Shown: positions 46,158 through 54,492, counted from the first letter of the stretch. The stretch is DNA of 64,000 nucleotides from Devosia sp. Root635 (GCF_001427605.1 NZ_LMGZ01000002.1:84643-148642), one strand, 5' to 3'. Notes: generated by a model not told the origin, from the letters alone. Program-made: numbers and translations.

Positions 46158-46265
46158 ATGTGTCGAGGGAGACCTCGTCACGACCCCAATGCGGTCCATC
46201 ACCCGCCCCCCGCATGGGCCGCAACAAGGAAGCCAGCATCCTCCGGGATGCTGGTTTTCTTTTTT
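46158..46265 (+). ncRNA. Candidate small RNA ending in a strong terminator
   Basis: Three successive hairpins can be drawn. Hairpin 1 is CGAGG-GAGA-CCTCG (46164-46177). Hairpin 2 is GCGGTCCAT/ATGGGCCGC (46191-46199 with 46214-46222) closing a 14-base loop rich in C. Hairpin 3 is CCAGCATCC-TCCG-GGATGCTGG (46233-46254) followed by TTTTCTTTTTT, a textbook terminator. It ends 46 bp before the hydrolase ATG, so it is either a stand-alone sRNA or a leader/attenuator. C-rich single-stranded loops are typical of alphaproteobacterial sRNAs that pair with G-rich ribosome sites. The 5' end and promoter are not certain. Confidence 0.6.
46233..46265 (+). terminator. Strong rho-independent terminator upstream of the hydrolase gene
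   Basis: Nine-bp perfect stem CCAGCATCC/GGATGCTGG, loop TCCG, then 11 bases nearly all T. It is placed between the exported-protein gene and the alpha/beta hydrolase start. Confidence 0.88.
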
Positions 46266-46311
46266 CAAGTTGTTTGGGCTAAGACAGGTCACCTCTTGCT
46301 CGGAAGTGCCC

Positions 46312-47286
46312 ATGAACGCCGTCGTCGATCCCAATGGACCCAGCCTCGTCAATGTCCCGTCCAATCCCATGCCCGAGGGCGGGCGCGTGGGCTTTTTCAG
46401 GACGGACGACAATGTGCAATTGCGCTATGCGATCTGGCCCAAGTCGGACGGGGCGCATCGGGGGACGATCTGCCTGGTGCAGGGGCGCACCGAATTCATC
46501 GAGAAATATTTCGAGACCGTGGCCGATTTCCGCCGGCGCGGCTTTGCCGTGGCGACATTCGACTGGCGTGGGCAGGGTGGGTCGGACCGGCTGATCGGCA
46601 ACGGCGCGCTCGGCTATGTCGACCGGTTCGAGGACTACTGGACGGATTTGCGGAGCTTTCACGGGGAAATCCTGCTGCCCGACTGCCCGCCCCCGTATTA
46701 TCTCGTGGGCCATTCCATGGGGGGGCTGGCTTCGCTGTTTGCGGGCGTCAACGACCGGATGATGTTCGACCGGGTGTTTTTGTCGGCGCCCATGGTGGCG
46801 CTGGACCGACAGCCGCTGAGCATGAAGGGCATGGCGCGGGTCTGCGAGGCGTTGAGCTTTTTCGGGCTGGGGCAGGTGCCGGTGGGCCGCAAGGCGGACA
46901 AGCCGATGTCGGAGGCGAGTTTTCCCAATAATCCGCTGACCGGCGACCTGATCCGCTATATGCGCTCGGTCGATGTGGTCAGGGAGCGGCCCGAGCTGGG
47001 CATCGGGGTGCCGACGGTGCGCTGGGCAGCCTCGGCCTTCGGCGCCATGGCCGAAGCGGGGCGGGACAGTTTCCCCGCCCGTATCCGCGTGCCCCTATTG
47101 ATGCTGGCGGCGGCGCGGGACGAGGTGGTGTCGACGCCGGCCACCGAACAACTGGGGCTGCGCCTGCGCACCGGACGGCATGTGGTGATCGCCGGGGCAC
47201 GGCACGAGCTGTTCATGGAGAGCGACGCGATCCGCGGGCAGGTGCTTGCCGCGTTCGATGCGTTTATTACCGAACAATCCTCTTAG
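46312..47286 (+). CDS. Alpha/beta hydrolase, lysophospholipase-like
   Basis: A 324-residue serine hydrolase of the monoglyceride lipase/PldB group. It shows 'GTICLVQGRTEFIEKYFETV' (oxyanion region), 'FAVATFDWRGQGGSDRLIGN', the nucleophile elbow 'YYLVGHSMGGLASLFAG' (G-H-S-M-G), a probable acid Asp in 'LLMLAAARDEVVS', and a catalytic His in 'GARHELFMESDAIRGQVLA'. These enzymes hydrolyse lysophospholipids or monoacylglycerols. The start at 46312 has CGGAAG; longer frames would run through the terminator and are rejected. Confidence 0.88.
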   Translation: MNAVVDPNGPSLVNVPSNPMPEGGRVGFFRTDDNVQLRYAIWPKSDGAHRGTICLVQGRTEFIEKYFETVADFRRRGFAVATFDWRGQGGSDRLIGNGALGYVDRFEDYWTDLRSFHGEILLPDCPPPYYLVGHSMGGLASLFAGVNDRMMFDRVFLSAPMVALDRQPLSMKGMARVCEALSFFGLGQVPVGRKADKPMSEASFPNNPLTGDLIRYMRSVDVVRERPELGIGVPTVRWAASAFGAMAEAGRDSFPARIRVPLLMLAAARDEVVSTPATEQLGLRLRTGRHVVIAGARHELFMESDAIRGQVLAAFDAFITEQSS

Positions 47287-47299
47287 GGCGCGATGCGAG

Positions 47300-48088
47300 C
47301 TACGCGGCGTTGACCAGCGCGAGGGCCTTTTCCAACAGTTCGGGACTTGCGGCGGCGATGACATTACCGCCGGCGGTGGGCTCGCTACCGTCCCAGCAGG
47401 ATATGGCGCCGCCGGCTTCGCGGATGATGGGGACCAGGGCGGCGATGTCGTAGGTGTTGAGGTGGGGCTCGATGGCAAGGTCGATGTGCCCTGCTGCCAC
47501 CAAGGCATAGCCGTAGCAGTCGAGACCGAAGCGATGCAGCCTTGTCGCCGCTTCCACGGCTTGCCATTTGGCCTTCAACTGTGGCGTGTCGAACAGGCGC
47601 GGCGCCGTAGACGCCACTTTAGCCTGGGCGAGGTCGGTCTGGCCGCTGGTGCGGATGGGGCTGGTGACGTCGCTGCGGCGGTAGGTAGCGCGGCCGGGCA
47701 CCGCGAGGAAGGTTTCCCCGATAAAGGGCTGGCTCATGATGCCGGCTATGGCGACGCCCTGGTAGGCAAATCCGATCAGCGTGCCCCAGACGGGGGCGCC
47801 GGAAATGAAGGCGCGGGTGCCGTCGACCGGGTCGATGATCCAGGTGTAGTCGCTCTCGCCGGTCGTTCCCCATTCCTCGCCGATGATGGCGTGGTCGGGG
47901 AAGTGTTCCGCGATGATGGCGCGGATGGCGGTTTCGGCGCCGCGATCGGCCTCGGTCACCGGGTCGAAGCCGATAGTGTATTTGTTGTCGACGGCCAGGG
48001 GGGTACGGAACAGCGGCAAGGTATGCGCAGCGGCTGCGTCAGCGGCGGCCAGCAGGGTAGCTTCGACTTTGGCGAGATCGATTGTCAT
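47300..48088 (-). CDS. hisN: Inositol monophosphatase family, HisN-type histidinol-phosphatase
   Basis: A 262-residue metal-dependent phosphatase. The IMPase motifs are 'FDPVTEADRGAETAIRAIIA' with 'HAIIGEEWG' (metal-binding Glu), 'YTWIIDPVDGTRAFISGAPV' (W-I-x-D-P-x-D-G-T) and 'CYGYALVAAGHIDLAIEP' with 'YDIAALVPIIREAGG'. The G-T-R-A-F-I-S-G-x-P variant is characteristic of the HisN group dephosphorylating L-histidinol phosphate. SuhB-type inositol phosphatase is the alternative. M at 48088 is chosen over an upstream opening. Confidence 0.87.
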   Translation of the reverse strand: MTIDLAKVEATLLAAADAAAAHTLPLFRTPLAVDNKYTIGFDPVTEADRGAETAIRAIIAEHFPDHAIIGEEWGTTGESDYTWIIDPVDGTRAFISGAPVWGTLIGFAYQGVAIAGIMSQPFIGETFLAVPGRATYRRSDVTSPIRTSGQTDLAQAKVASTAPRLFDTPQLKAKWQAVEAATRLHRFGLDCYGYALVAAGHIDLAIEPHLNTYDIAALVPIIREAGGAISCWDGSEPTAGGNVIAAASPELLEKALALVNAA

Positions 48089-48150
48089 GGGGCGGTCCGG
48101 GCACAAGGTTCGTAGCATAAGGGTGATGGGCTGGGTCTTCCCACCGGATC

Positions 48151-48235
48151 GTCGCCCTCGGGCTTGACCCGAGGGGCCTGTACTTGCTGGACGTTGTGTA
48201 AGTGCAACGCCCTCGGGTCAAGCCCGAGGGTGACG
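48151..48235. repeat. Palindromic repeat, family D (intact)
   Basis: Arms CCCTCGGGCTTGACCCGAGG (48155) and CCTCGGGTCAAGCCCGAGGG (48211) around a central TGTACTTGCTGGACG. Each arm is itself palindromic. A second copy at 63843 aligns along its length but is cut by an IS110 end. Confidence 0.87.
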
Positions 48236-48257
48236 GCCTGTGGTTTGGAAGAGCATG

Positions 48258-49154
48258 CTACTCCGCCGCTTCCTTGTCGATGGCGGGGGTGCTGCCGACC
48301 AGCGAGACCAGGTCGAGACCGATCAAAGCGAAGATCAGGCGTTCGACCAAGGCGCGGATGGCGTCGAAGCCTTCATTGCGGACCAGGGTCACTTCGTTCA
48401 TGTAGAGGTGGCGGCTGATTTCGATCTGCAGGGCATGCACGCCATGTTGCGGGCGGCCATAGGTGCGGGTGGCGAAGCCTCCGGCATAGGGGCGGTTGCG
48501 GGCCACCTTGAGGCCGGCGCTGGTGAAGATGGTTTCGGCCAGATCGACGAGGCCGGGGGCGCAGGTGGTGCCATAGCGGTCGCCCAGAACGATATCGGGC
48601 GCGGCCTTGTCATTGGCGCGGGTGATGCGCGGCATGGAGTGGCAATCGATCAGCAGGGCCACGCCGAAGGCGGCAATGGCTTCGCTGAGCAGCTTCTGCA
48701 GGGCCGCGTGATAGGGATGGTAGATGCCATCGATGCGCATGCGGGCGTCATCGAGCGTCAGCGGCTCGCGATAGATCGGCTTGTTCTCGGCCACGACGCG
48801 CGCCAGCGTACCCAGCCCGGCTGCAACGCGGGGCGAGGTGGTGTTGAAGCGCTCCGACAGCGGCTCGACGAACATGGTGGGATCGAGTTCCCACGGCTCG
48901 CGGTTGACGTCGAGATAGGCGCGAGGGAAATGCGCCCGCAGCATCGGGGCGCCCAGATGGGGCGCGCGGGCGAAAAGTTCATCGACCCAGGCATCTTCGG
49001 ACTGGCGGATGGACAGATGATCGAGCCGGGTCATGGCCAGGAACCGCTCGGGATAGACGCGGCCGGAATGGGGGGAATTGAACACCAAAGGTGTCACCAG
49101 CCGGCGCGGCCGGATGGTTTCGAATGCAGGCTGATCCCAATAGTCGGACCGCAC
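48258..49154 (-). CDS. N-formylglutamate amidohydrolase-like protein
   Basis: A 298-residue zinc hydrolase of the N-formylglutamate amidohydrolase family. Landmarks are 'PLVFNSPHSGRVYPERFLAM', 'DAWVDELFARAPHLGAPMLR', 'FPRAYLDVNREPWELDPTMF', 'GVALLIDCHSMPRI' (metal/active-site D-C-H-S-M-P) and 'HGVHALQIEISRHLYMNE'. Start GTG 49154 with GGGGGAGG is preferred over the ATG 41 codons upstream because homology starts about 20 residues before F-N-S-P-H-S-G. It is divergent from cpdR, an arrangement I recall as conserved in related alphaproteobacteria. No other histidine-degradation genes are adjacent. Confidence 0.86.
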   Translation of the reverse strand: MRSDYWDQPAFETIRPRRLVTPLVFNSPHSGRVYPERFLAMTRLDHLSIRQSEDAWVDELFARAPHLGAPMLRAHFPRAYLDVNREPWELDPTMFVEPLSERFNTTSPRVAAGLGTLARVVAENKPIYREPLTLDDARMRIDGIYHPYHAALQKLLSEAIAAFGVALLIDCHSMPRITRANDKAAPDIVLGDRYGTTCAPGLVDLAETIFTSAGLKVARNRPYAGGFATRTYGRPQHGVHALQIEISRHLYMNEVTLVRNEGFDAIRALVERLIFALIGLDLVSLVGSTPAIDKEAAE

Positions 49155-49398
49155 GATGCCTCCCCCGAAGGGCGTCTTTGCCGACGCCAGAGTGATTTGC
49201 CTGTCAGTGTCGCGCTTTGCGCCGGGCTTGTCCAGTTTGTCGCAAAATTGCGAAGGGGAAACGTGTTGCTGTTGCATGGAGGCAAACTTCGCTTAAACAT
49301 CGCGCTATATAGTCCGACTCAATAGCGCCACACGGCGCGTTTCTGTTGCGCCTTGCGTGGAGCCGTCAGGCAGCGCGGGCGAACGTCCGGAGACTTCG

Positions 49399-49758
49399 AT
49401 GAAGCGAATCCTGCTCGCGGAAGACGACAATGACATGCGCCAGTTTCTGACGCGTGCGCTCAAGAATGCGGGCTATGAAGTCGTGTCGTTCGACAATGGG
49501 CTTTCGGCCTATGAGCGGCTGCGCGAGGAGCCGTTCTCGCTGCTGCTCAGCGATATCGTGATGCCGGAAATGGACGGGATCGAGCTGGCGCGGCGCGCCA
49601 CCGAGCTCGACCCGGATCTCAAGGTGATGTTCATCACCGGCTTTGCCGCCGTGGCGCTGAACCCGGACAGCGACGCGCCCAAGGATGCCTCGGTGCTGAG
49701 CAAGCCGTTTCATCTCAAGGACCTGGTCAACGAGGTCGAGCGGCTGCTGGCTGCCTGA
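49399..49758 (+). CDS. cpdR: CpdR-type single-domain response regulator
   Basis: A 119-residue stand-alone receiver domain. It begins 'MKRILLAEDDNDMRQFLTRA' (acidic pair), has the phospho-acceptor Asp in 'FSLLLSDIVMPEMDGIELAR', the 'KVMFITGFAAVAL' strand, and Lys in 'ASVLSKPFHLKDLVNEVERL'. It is near-identical in pattern to CpdR of Caulobacter/Sinorhizobium, which when unphosphorylated localises ClpXP to the pole and primes degradation of cell-cycle proteins such as CtrA. M at 49399 has CCGGAGA and gives the family N-terminus. The stop codon lies inside the arm of the following family B repeat. Confidence 0.92.
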   Translation: MKRILLAEDDNDMRQFLTRALKNAGYEVVSFDNGLSAYERLREEPFSLLLSDIVMPEMDGIELARRATELDPDLKVMFITGFAAVALNPDSDAPKDASVLSKPFHLKDLVNEVERLLAA

Positions 49759-49899
49759 GACCACGTGTAAGCTCTACTGTGACGGCCGCCTGACGCGGCT
49801 TTCTGCGCTTCCGGTGCTCACGTACTGATGTATGCTCCGCTCCGGTTCTCGAAAGCCACGCCATCCGACTCGCCACAGCGAGTTTCCACATGGTCTCAG
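49755..49899. repeat. Palindromic repeat, family B
   Basis: Outer arms CTGAGACCACGTG (49755) and CACATGGTCTCAG (49887), core CTTCCGGTGCTCACGTAC (49808) facing ATGCTCCGCTCCGGTTCT. The outer left arm includes the cpdR stop codon, so the repeat has abutted or replaced the cpdR 3' end. Copies also at 24462, 43676 and 50177. Confidence 0.83.
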
Positions 49900-49990
49900 A
49901 ACATCGATGGACCCTCTTGACCCCCAACCGGGTTTTATGGTCTATCCGCGCCACTGGACGGGCCTTGCGGTTCTTCCATCCCGGAGAGAT

Positions 49991-50065
49991 GGGCGTATAG
50001 CTCAGCGGGAGAGCACCTCGTTGACATCGAGGGGGTCACAAGTTCGATCCTTGTTACGCCCACCA
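49991..50065 (+). tRNA. tRNA-Val (anticodon GAC), CCA encoded
   Basis: A 75-base cloverleaf. The acceptor stem GGGCGTA/TACGCCC closes with A then CCA. The D-arm includes GCTC-AGCGGGA-GAGC, the anticodon stem CCTCG/CGAGG holds loop TTGACAT (anticodon GAC), and the T-arm loop is TTCGATC. It reads GUC (and GUU) valine codons. A second tRNA-Val follows 26 bp later. Confidence 0.95.
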
Positions 50066-50091
50066 TCTCTCTACTTTTCGCCGATGGCGAT

Positions 50092-50166
50092 GGGAGTATA
50101 GCTCAGCGGGAGAGCATTCGCTTCACACGCGAAGGGTCACAAGTTCAATCCTTGTTACTCCCACCA
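50092..50166 (+). tRNA. tRNA-Val (anticodon CAC), CCA encoded
   Basis: A 75-base cloverleaf. The acceptor stem GGGAGTA/TACTCCC closes with A then CCA. The anticodon stem TTCGC/GCGAA holds loop TTCACAC (anticodon CAC), and the T-arm loop is TTCAATC. It reads GUG valine codons. D-arm and T-arm are nearly the same as in the preceding tRNA-Val(GAC), suggesting a tandem duplication with divergence. Confidence 0.95.
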
Positions 50167-50176
50167 TCTACCCACC

Positions 50177-50300
50177 TTTCGGGCCATGCCGGTCTGCAAA
50201 TACCCATTTCCTCCGCTTCCGGTGCTCCCGTACCGAGCGTAGGTTCCGCTCCGGTTCTCGGAAACGGGCGCTTTCGACTCGCCCTGACCCGAAATTTGGG
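50177..50300. repeat. Palindromic repeat, family B
   Basis: Outer arms TTTCGGG...CCCGAAATTT, core CTTCCGGTGCTCCCGTACC (50216) facing the GCTCCGGTTCTCGG strand near 50248. With the copy at 49755 it brackets the tandem tRNA-Val genes. Confidence 0.78.
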
Positions 50301-50360
50301 CAGATGGCGCCCGGCGGGCGATCGGGGGCGACCACACCACATCTGGGATTTCCTGCTTCC

Positions 50361-50436
50361 ATGCTTGTCCGGGCAATCCATTCCTCCCCGAACGCTGATC
50401 GCTGGATCACCTGGACGAGCCGGGTGATGACGATGG
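50361..50436. repeat. Palindromic repeat, family E
   Basis: Arms GCTTGTCCGGGCAATCCA (50363) and TGGATCACCTGGACGAGC (50403). Related to the copy at 51674-51760. Imperfect palindrome in the intergenic region upstream of the PNPOx gene 3' end. Confidence 0.7.
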
Positions 50437-50494
50437 GTGGGATGGTCTCAAAGTTGACGATGTCCCCAAAGTGAACAGTCCCAAGATCGGGCTG

Positions 50495-51109
50495 TCACCA
50501 CATGGTCTGCCTGGCCCGTTCGGGCCAGGCTTGGTCATAGGCCTGGCCGCCGACCTGGTTGTCGGTCATGGCGGCGAGGATTTCGCCGGGCGTGGGCAGG
50601 GATTTGGGGTCGATGTGGCGGGCCGGGTTCCAGAGTTCGGAGCGGATGACGGCGCGGGCACACTGGAAATAGAGCTCGTCGATCTGCATGATGATGACCG
50701 AGCGGGGCGCCTTGCCCTCGACGGCGAAGCTGGCCAGCAGGTCGGGGTCGATGCCGAGATGGGCCTTGCCATTGGCGCGGAAGGTGGTGCCGCTGCCGGG
50801 CAGCAGGAACAGGAAGGCGCAGCGCGGGTCGCGCACGATATTGCGCAGCGAATCGATGCGATTGTTGCCGCGGCGATCCGGCATCATCAGGGTGCGGTCA
50901 TCGTGGATGCGGACAAAGCCGGGCTGGTCGCCGCGTGGCGAACAATCCACGCCTTCGGGGCCGACCGTGGCCAGCACAGCGAAGGGGCTGGCTTCGATCA
51001 GGCGCCGGTAATGCGGCGTCATCCTATGGGCGATCTTGGTGGTCGAGGCGGCAACGGGAACGGGGGTGTAGAGCGCTTCGAGCTGCTCCACTGAGGTAAT
51101 GATGGACAT
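50495..51109 (-). CDS. Pyridoxamine 5'-phosphate oxidase-like flavin protein
   Basis: A 204-residue split-barrel protein of the PNPOx-like family (MSMEG_1061-type). Landmarks are 'YRRLIEASPFAVLATVGPEG', 'DCSPRGDQPGFVRIHDDRTL', 'MMPDRRGNNRIDSLRNIVRD' and 'PRCAFLFLLPGSGTTFRANG'. These proteins bind FMN or F420 and carry out poorly known redox reactions. The C-terminal 'LYFQCARAVIRSELW' is typical. The start at 51109 has only a weak ribosome site; it is divergent from msrB. Confidence 0.85.
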   Translation of the reverse strand: MSIITSVEQLEALYTPVPVAASTTKIAHRMTPHYRRLIEASPFAVLATVGPEGVDCSPRGDQPGFVRIHDDRTLMMPDRRGNNRIDSLRNIVRDPRCAFLFLLPGSGTTFRANGKAHLGIDPDLLASFAVEGKAPRSVIIMQIDELYFQCARAVIRSELWNPARHIDPKSLPTPGEILAAMTDNQVGGQAYDQAWPERARQTMW

Positions 51110-51214
51110 GGCGGGCCTGTTGGCAATCGGCCCGAAGTGATGCGACGGGCATATGGGCGAGATGTAACTGATCCTATATCCTGGACGAATGACAGTGCGA
51201 CAAAGGAGTGACAG

Positions 51215-51619
51215 ATGGACACCCATGCCTTCAAGGTGACCCACACCGACGCCGAGTGGCGCGCCAGGCTGACGCCGGAACAGTATCAGGTGATGCGCAA
51301 TCACGGCACCGAGCGGCCCGGCTCGTGCGCGCTGCTGCATGAAAAACGGCAGGGCACGTTTTCCTGCGCCGGCTGCGATACGCCGCTATTCGCCGCCACC
51401 CTGAAATTCGAGAGTGGCACCGGCTGGCCGAGCTTCAACGATCCGCTGCCGGGCTCGGTCGAGACGACCACCGACAAGAGCCACGGCATGGTCCGGACGG
51501 AGGTGCATTGCGCCACCTGCGGCAGCCATCTGGGGCATGTGTTTCCCGACGGGCCGCCGCCGACCGGATTGCGCTACTGCATCAATGGCGTGGCGCTGAA
51601 TTTTACCGCCGCTGAGTAG
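51215..51619 (+). CDS. msrB: Peptide-methionine (R)-S-oxide reductase
   Basis: A 134-residue MsrB, repairing methionine-R-sulphoxide in oxidised proteins. Zinc-binding cysteine pairs are in 'GTFSCAGCDTPLF' and 'VHCATCGSHLGHVFPD'. The catalytic Cys lies in 'LRYCINGVALNF', and 'FESGTGWPSFNDPLPGSVET' is the substrate-binding region. Length and motifs are complete. ATG 51215 has AAAGGAG. A strong terminator follows. Confidence 0.94.
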   Translation: MDTHAFKVTHTDAEWRARLTPEQYQVMRNHGTERPGSCALLHEKRQGTFSCAGCDTPLFAATLKFESGTGWPSFNDPLPGSVETTTDKSHGMVRTEVHCATCGSHLGHVFPDGPPPTGLRYCINGVALNFTAAE

Positions 51620-51623
51620 ATGG

Positions 51624-51652
51624 AAAACCCCGGAGCGATCCGGGGTTTTTTG
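51624..51652 (+). terminator. Rho-independent terminator after msrB
   Basis: Stem AACCCCGGA/TCCGGGGTT with a short GCGA loop followed by TTTTTTG, 5 bp after the msrB stop. Confidence 0.9.
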
Positions 51653-51673
51653 TTGGGACGGCGTTGCCGATCT

Positions 51674-51760
51674 CGTCATTGCCCGGCTTGTCCGGGCAAT
51701 CCGTTGCGGCTGCGGGCGCGGATGGATGGATCACCCGGACAAGCCGGGTGATGACGATGG
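51674..51760. repeat. Palindromic repeat, family E
   Basis: Arms GTCATTGCCCGGCTTGTCCG (51675) and CGGACAAGCCGGGTGATGAC (51736), strongly complementary, around a central TGCGGCTGCGGGCG. A diverged copy lies at 50361-50436. Confidence 0.83.
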
Positions 51761-51791
51761 AGCGCGAGTAACGGTGGATGCGGAGCCGGTG

Positions 51792-54233
51792 CTAGGTGCC
51801 CCGCGGCTTCGCCCGCGCCGTGGCGGCGGCGTTTATCGGGTCGTCGGGCCAGAAGTGGCGGGGGTAGCGGCCTTTCAAATCCTTGGCGACGTCTTTCCAA
51901 CTGCCGCGCCAGAAACCGGGGAGGTCGCGCGTGGTCTGGATGGGGCGGTGAGCGGGGGAGAGCAGGATGAGCAGCAGCGGCACCTTGCCGCCGGCGACGG
52001 ATGGGTGGCGGTCGAGGCCGAAAAGTTCCTGCACGCGGATTTCCAGCGCCGGGCCGTTTTCGGCGGCGTAGTCGATGGGCAGGTGGCTGCCTGACGGCGC
52101 GGTGAAGTGGCTGGGCAGGAGCTTGTCGATGTCCTGGCGTTGCGACCAGGGCAGTAAAGTGTCGAGAGCGTTGCCGAGATGGGCGGCGGTGACGGCGGCG
52201 AGGCGGGTTTCGCCCAGGATGTGGGGCGCGAGCCAGGCCGGATCGGCGGCGAGGGCGGCGTCGGAGAGGTCGGGCCAGGCGGCGCCCAAGCTGTCGCGCA
52301 GATAGAGGGCGCGAGCGCGCAGGGCCTTTTGCTCCTTGCTCCAGGGCAGTGTTTCGGGGCGGCGCAGGGCGGCGGCGGCCAGCAGGGCGGCGGCCTGTTC
52401 GAGATCGGTGACGGCGACGGGATCGTCGGCGAGGCGCAGGGCGCCGAGCTGGCGCTGACGGCGGGCGCGGATGCTGGCCGAGGCCGCATCAAAGACCAGC
52501 GTGGTGGTTTCGGTGATGCGATGGGCGAAGAGGGTTTCGAGATCGGCTCGATCGAGGACGGCGGCGGTGCGAATGCGGCTGGTGGCGGCGGCGCCGGTGA
52601 GATCGGTGACGACGAGGAAGGGGGCGGCGGCGAGGGCGTCGGTCGCGTCGAGGCTGGCCTGGCGGCCGTTGGCGAGGCGGAATTTGCCGCGGGCGGTGGA
52701 CTGGGCGACACGATCGGGAAAGGCGTGGGCGAGGTGCCAGCCTGCAGGAAGATTGCCTGCTGTTTGCCTGCTGTTTGCACCTGCCCAGCGCCGGGCAAGA
52801 TTGCGGGCATCTTCGGCGCGCTTGCTGCGATCGGTGCGGAAGCGGTCGAGGCGGTGAGCGAGGTCGGTGCCGTCGCCGCCCAGGCCGCGCTCGGAGATGA
52901 GGACGGCGAGTTCCGCGGCGGTCCGGGCATCGTCTGCGGCGGCGCCGGCGACGACCATATGGGCAAGGCGCGGATGCAGCGGCAGGCGGGCGAGGGCCTT
53001 GCCTTCGGGGGTGATGCGGCCGGTGGAGTCGAGCGCGTCCAGCGATTTGAGCAGGGTGGTGGCTTCAGCCCAGGCGGGGGCGGGCGGGGGATCCAGGAAA
53101 GGCAAGGTTGTGGGATCGGTGACGCCCCAATTGGCCAGGTCGAGCGCAAAGCCGGCGAGGTCGGCGGCGAGGATTTCGGGCGTGTCGAAGCTCTCGAGCG
53201 CTGATGTCTGCCCCTCGTTCCACAGGCGGATGGCGACGCCGGGACTGGTGCGGCCGGCGCGACCGCGGCGCTGGTCGGCCCCGGCGCGGGAGACGCGGCG
53301 GGTGGCCAGCGTGGTAAGGCCGGTATTGGGCTCGTAGACCGGAACGCGGCGGAAGCCGCTATCGATCACGATACGGACGCCGTCGATGGTCAGCGAGGTT
53401 TCGGCGATGGAGGTGGCGAGCACGACCTTGCGGCGGCCCGGTTCGGCAGGGCGAATGGCGCGGTCCTGCTCGGCCGGGGTGAGCTGACCATAGAGCGGGG
53501 CGATATCGGTATTGGCGGGCACGCGGCTGGCGAGGCGTTCGGCGGTGCGGGTGATTTCGCCCTGGCCGGGCAGGAAGACCAGGGCCGAGCCGTCATGCTC
53601 GCGCAGAGCGGCGAGGACGGCATTGGTCACCTGATCTTCAAGGCGCTGCAAAGCATCGGGCTCGCGGTGGATAGTCTCGACCGGAAAGGCGCGGCCTTGG
53701 CTCTCGATGACGGGGGCATCATCGAGCAGGCGGGAAACGCGGGCGCCGTCGATGGTGGCGGACATGACCAGGACGCGCAGATCGGGGCGAAGTGCGGATG
53801 CGTCGAGGGTGAGGGCGAGGCCGAGATCGCCGTCGAGGCTGCGTTCGTGGAATTCGTCGAACAGCACGGCGGCGGTGCCGGACAGTTCGGGGTCGTCGAG
53901 CGCCATGCGGGTGAAGACGCCTTCGGTGACGATCTCGATGCGGGTGCGGGCAGAGACTTTGGTGTCCATGCGGACACGGTAGCCGACGGTCTGGCCGACA
54001 TCTTCGCCGAGCAGCCGCGCCATTTGCGCGGCAGCGGCACGGGCGGCGAGGCGGCGCGGTTCGAGCATGATGATGCGGCGGTCGTCGCGCCAGGGGGCGG
54101 ACAGGAGGGCGAGGGGAACGCGGGTGGTCTTGCCGGCGCCGGGCGGGGCGACGAGGACGGCGTATGGCCCGGTGGCGAGGGCATCGCGCAGGGCAGGCAG
54201 GGCGTCGTCGATGGGGAGCGGCGGCAGGGACAT
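51792..54233 (-). CDS. hrpB: ATP-dependent helicase HrpB
   Basis: An 813-residue DExH RNA-helicase-like protein of the HrpB family. Walker A is 'VLVAPPGAGKTTRVPLALLS', motif II is 'VLFDEFHERSLDGDLGLALT' (D-E-F-H), motif III 'VMSATIDG', and motifs V/VI are 'VLATSIAETSLTIDGVRIVI' and 'DQRRGRAGRTSPGVAIRLW'. The helicase-associated domain and the HrpB C-terminal region (with 'HLPIDYAAENGPALEIRVQE' and 'RYPRHFWPDDP') are complete. The biological role of HrpB is unclear; it is widely conserved in proteobacteria. Confidence 0.94.
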   Translation of the reverse strand: MSLPPLPIDDALPALRDALATGPYAVLVAPPGAGKTTRVPLALLSAPWRDDRRIIMLEPRRLAARAAAAQMARLLGEDVGQTVGYRVRMDTKVSARTRIEIVTEGVFTRMALDDPELSGTAAVLFDEFHERSLDGDLGLALTLDASALRPDLRVLVMSATIDGARVSRLLDDAPVIESQGRAFPVETIHREPDALQRLEDQVTNAVLAALREHDGSALVFLPGQGEITRTAERLASRVPANTDIAPLYGQLTPAEQDRAIRPAEPGRRKVVLATSIAETSLTIDGVRIVIDSGFRRVPVYEPNTGLTTLATRRVSRAGADQRRGRAGRTSPGVAIRLWNEGQTSALESFDTPEILAADLAGFALDLANWGVTDPTTLPFLDPPPAPAWAEATTLLKSLDALDSTGRITPEGKALARLPLHPRLAHMVVAGAAADDARTAAELAVLISERGLGGDGTDLAHRLDRFRTDRSKRAEDARNLARRWAGANSRQTAGNLPAGWHLAHAFPDRVAQSTARGKFRLANGRQASLDATDALAAAPFLVVTDLTGAAATSRIRTAAVLDRADLETLFAHRITETTTLVFDAASASIRARRQRQLGALRLADDPVAVTDLEQAAALLAAAALRRPETLPWSKEQKALRARALYLRDSLGAAWPDLSDAALAADPAWLAPHILGETRLAAVTAAHLGNALDTLLPWSQRQDIDKLLPSHFTAPSGSHLPIDYAAENGPALEIRVQELFGLDRHPSVAGGKVPLLLILLSPAHRPIQTTRDLPGFWRGSWKDVAKDLKGRYPRHFWPDDPINAAATARAKPRGT

Positions 54234-54292
54234 GGGAGGTGTTTGGCGGATGGGAGGGGTTTGGGCAAGGGGCTGCGATGCCAGTATTCATC

Positions 54293-54443
54293 GCCTCCCT
54301 TCCCTTGAGGGGAGGGATCGAGGGTGGGGGTGTCGAGTTCTCCACCAACGCAAATGTGTGCGGACCGTCCGACACCCCTCCCTGGCTCCGCTACGGCCCG
54401 ATGGGCCTAGCGACGCTACCCTCCCCTCAAGGGGGAGGGTGGG
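54293..54443. repeat. Palindromic repeat, family A
   Basis: Outer arms CTCCCTTCCCTTGAGGGGAG (54295) and CTCCCCTCAAGGGGGAGGG (54421), inner GGGTGGGGGTGTCG/CGACACCCCTCCC. Lies between hrpB and the divergent epimerase gene. Confidence 0.83.
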
Positions 54444-54492
54444 AAAGAGCCATTGGTGTTGATAGAGGTGGAGCGTGGTTCAGGAGCTTGGC

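Noticed and set aside
46158..46265. Assigning the small RNA to the suhB/mmgR family
   Set aside because: The hairpin layout is suggestive, but the diagnostic sequence could not be confirmed without a covariance-model search.
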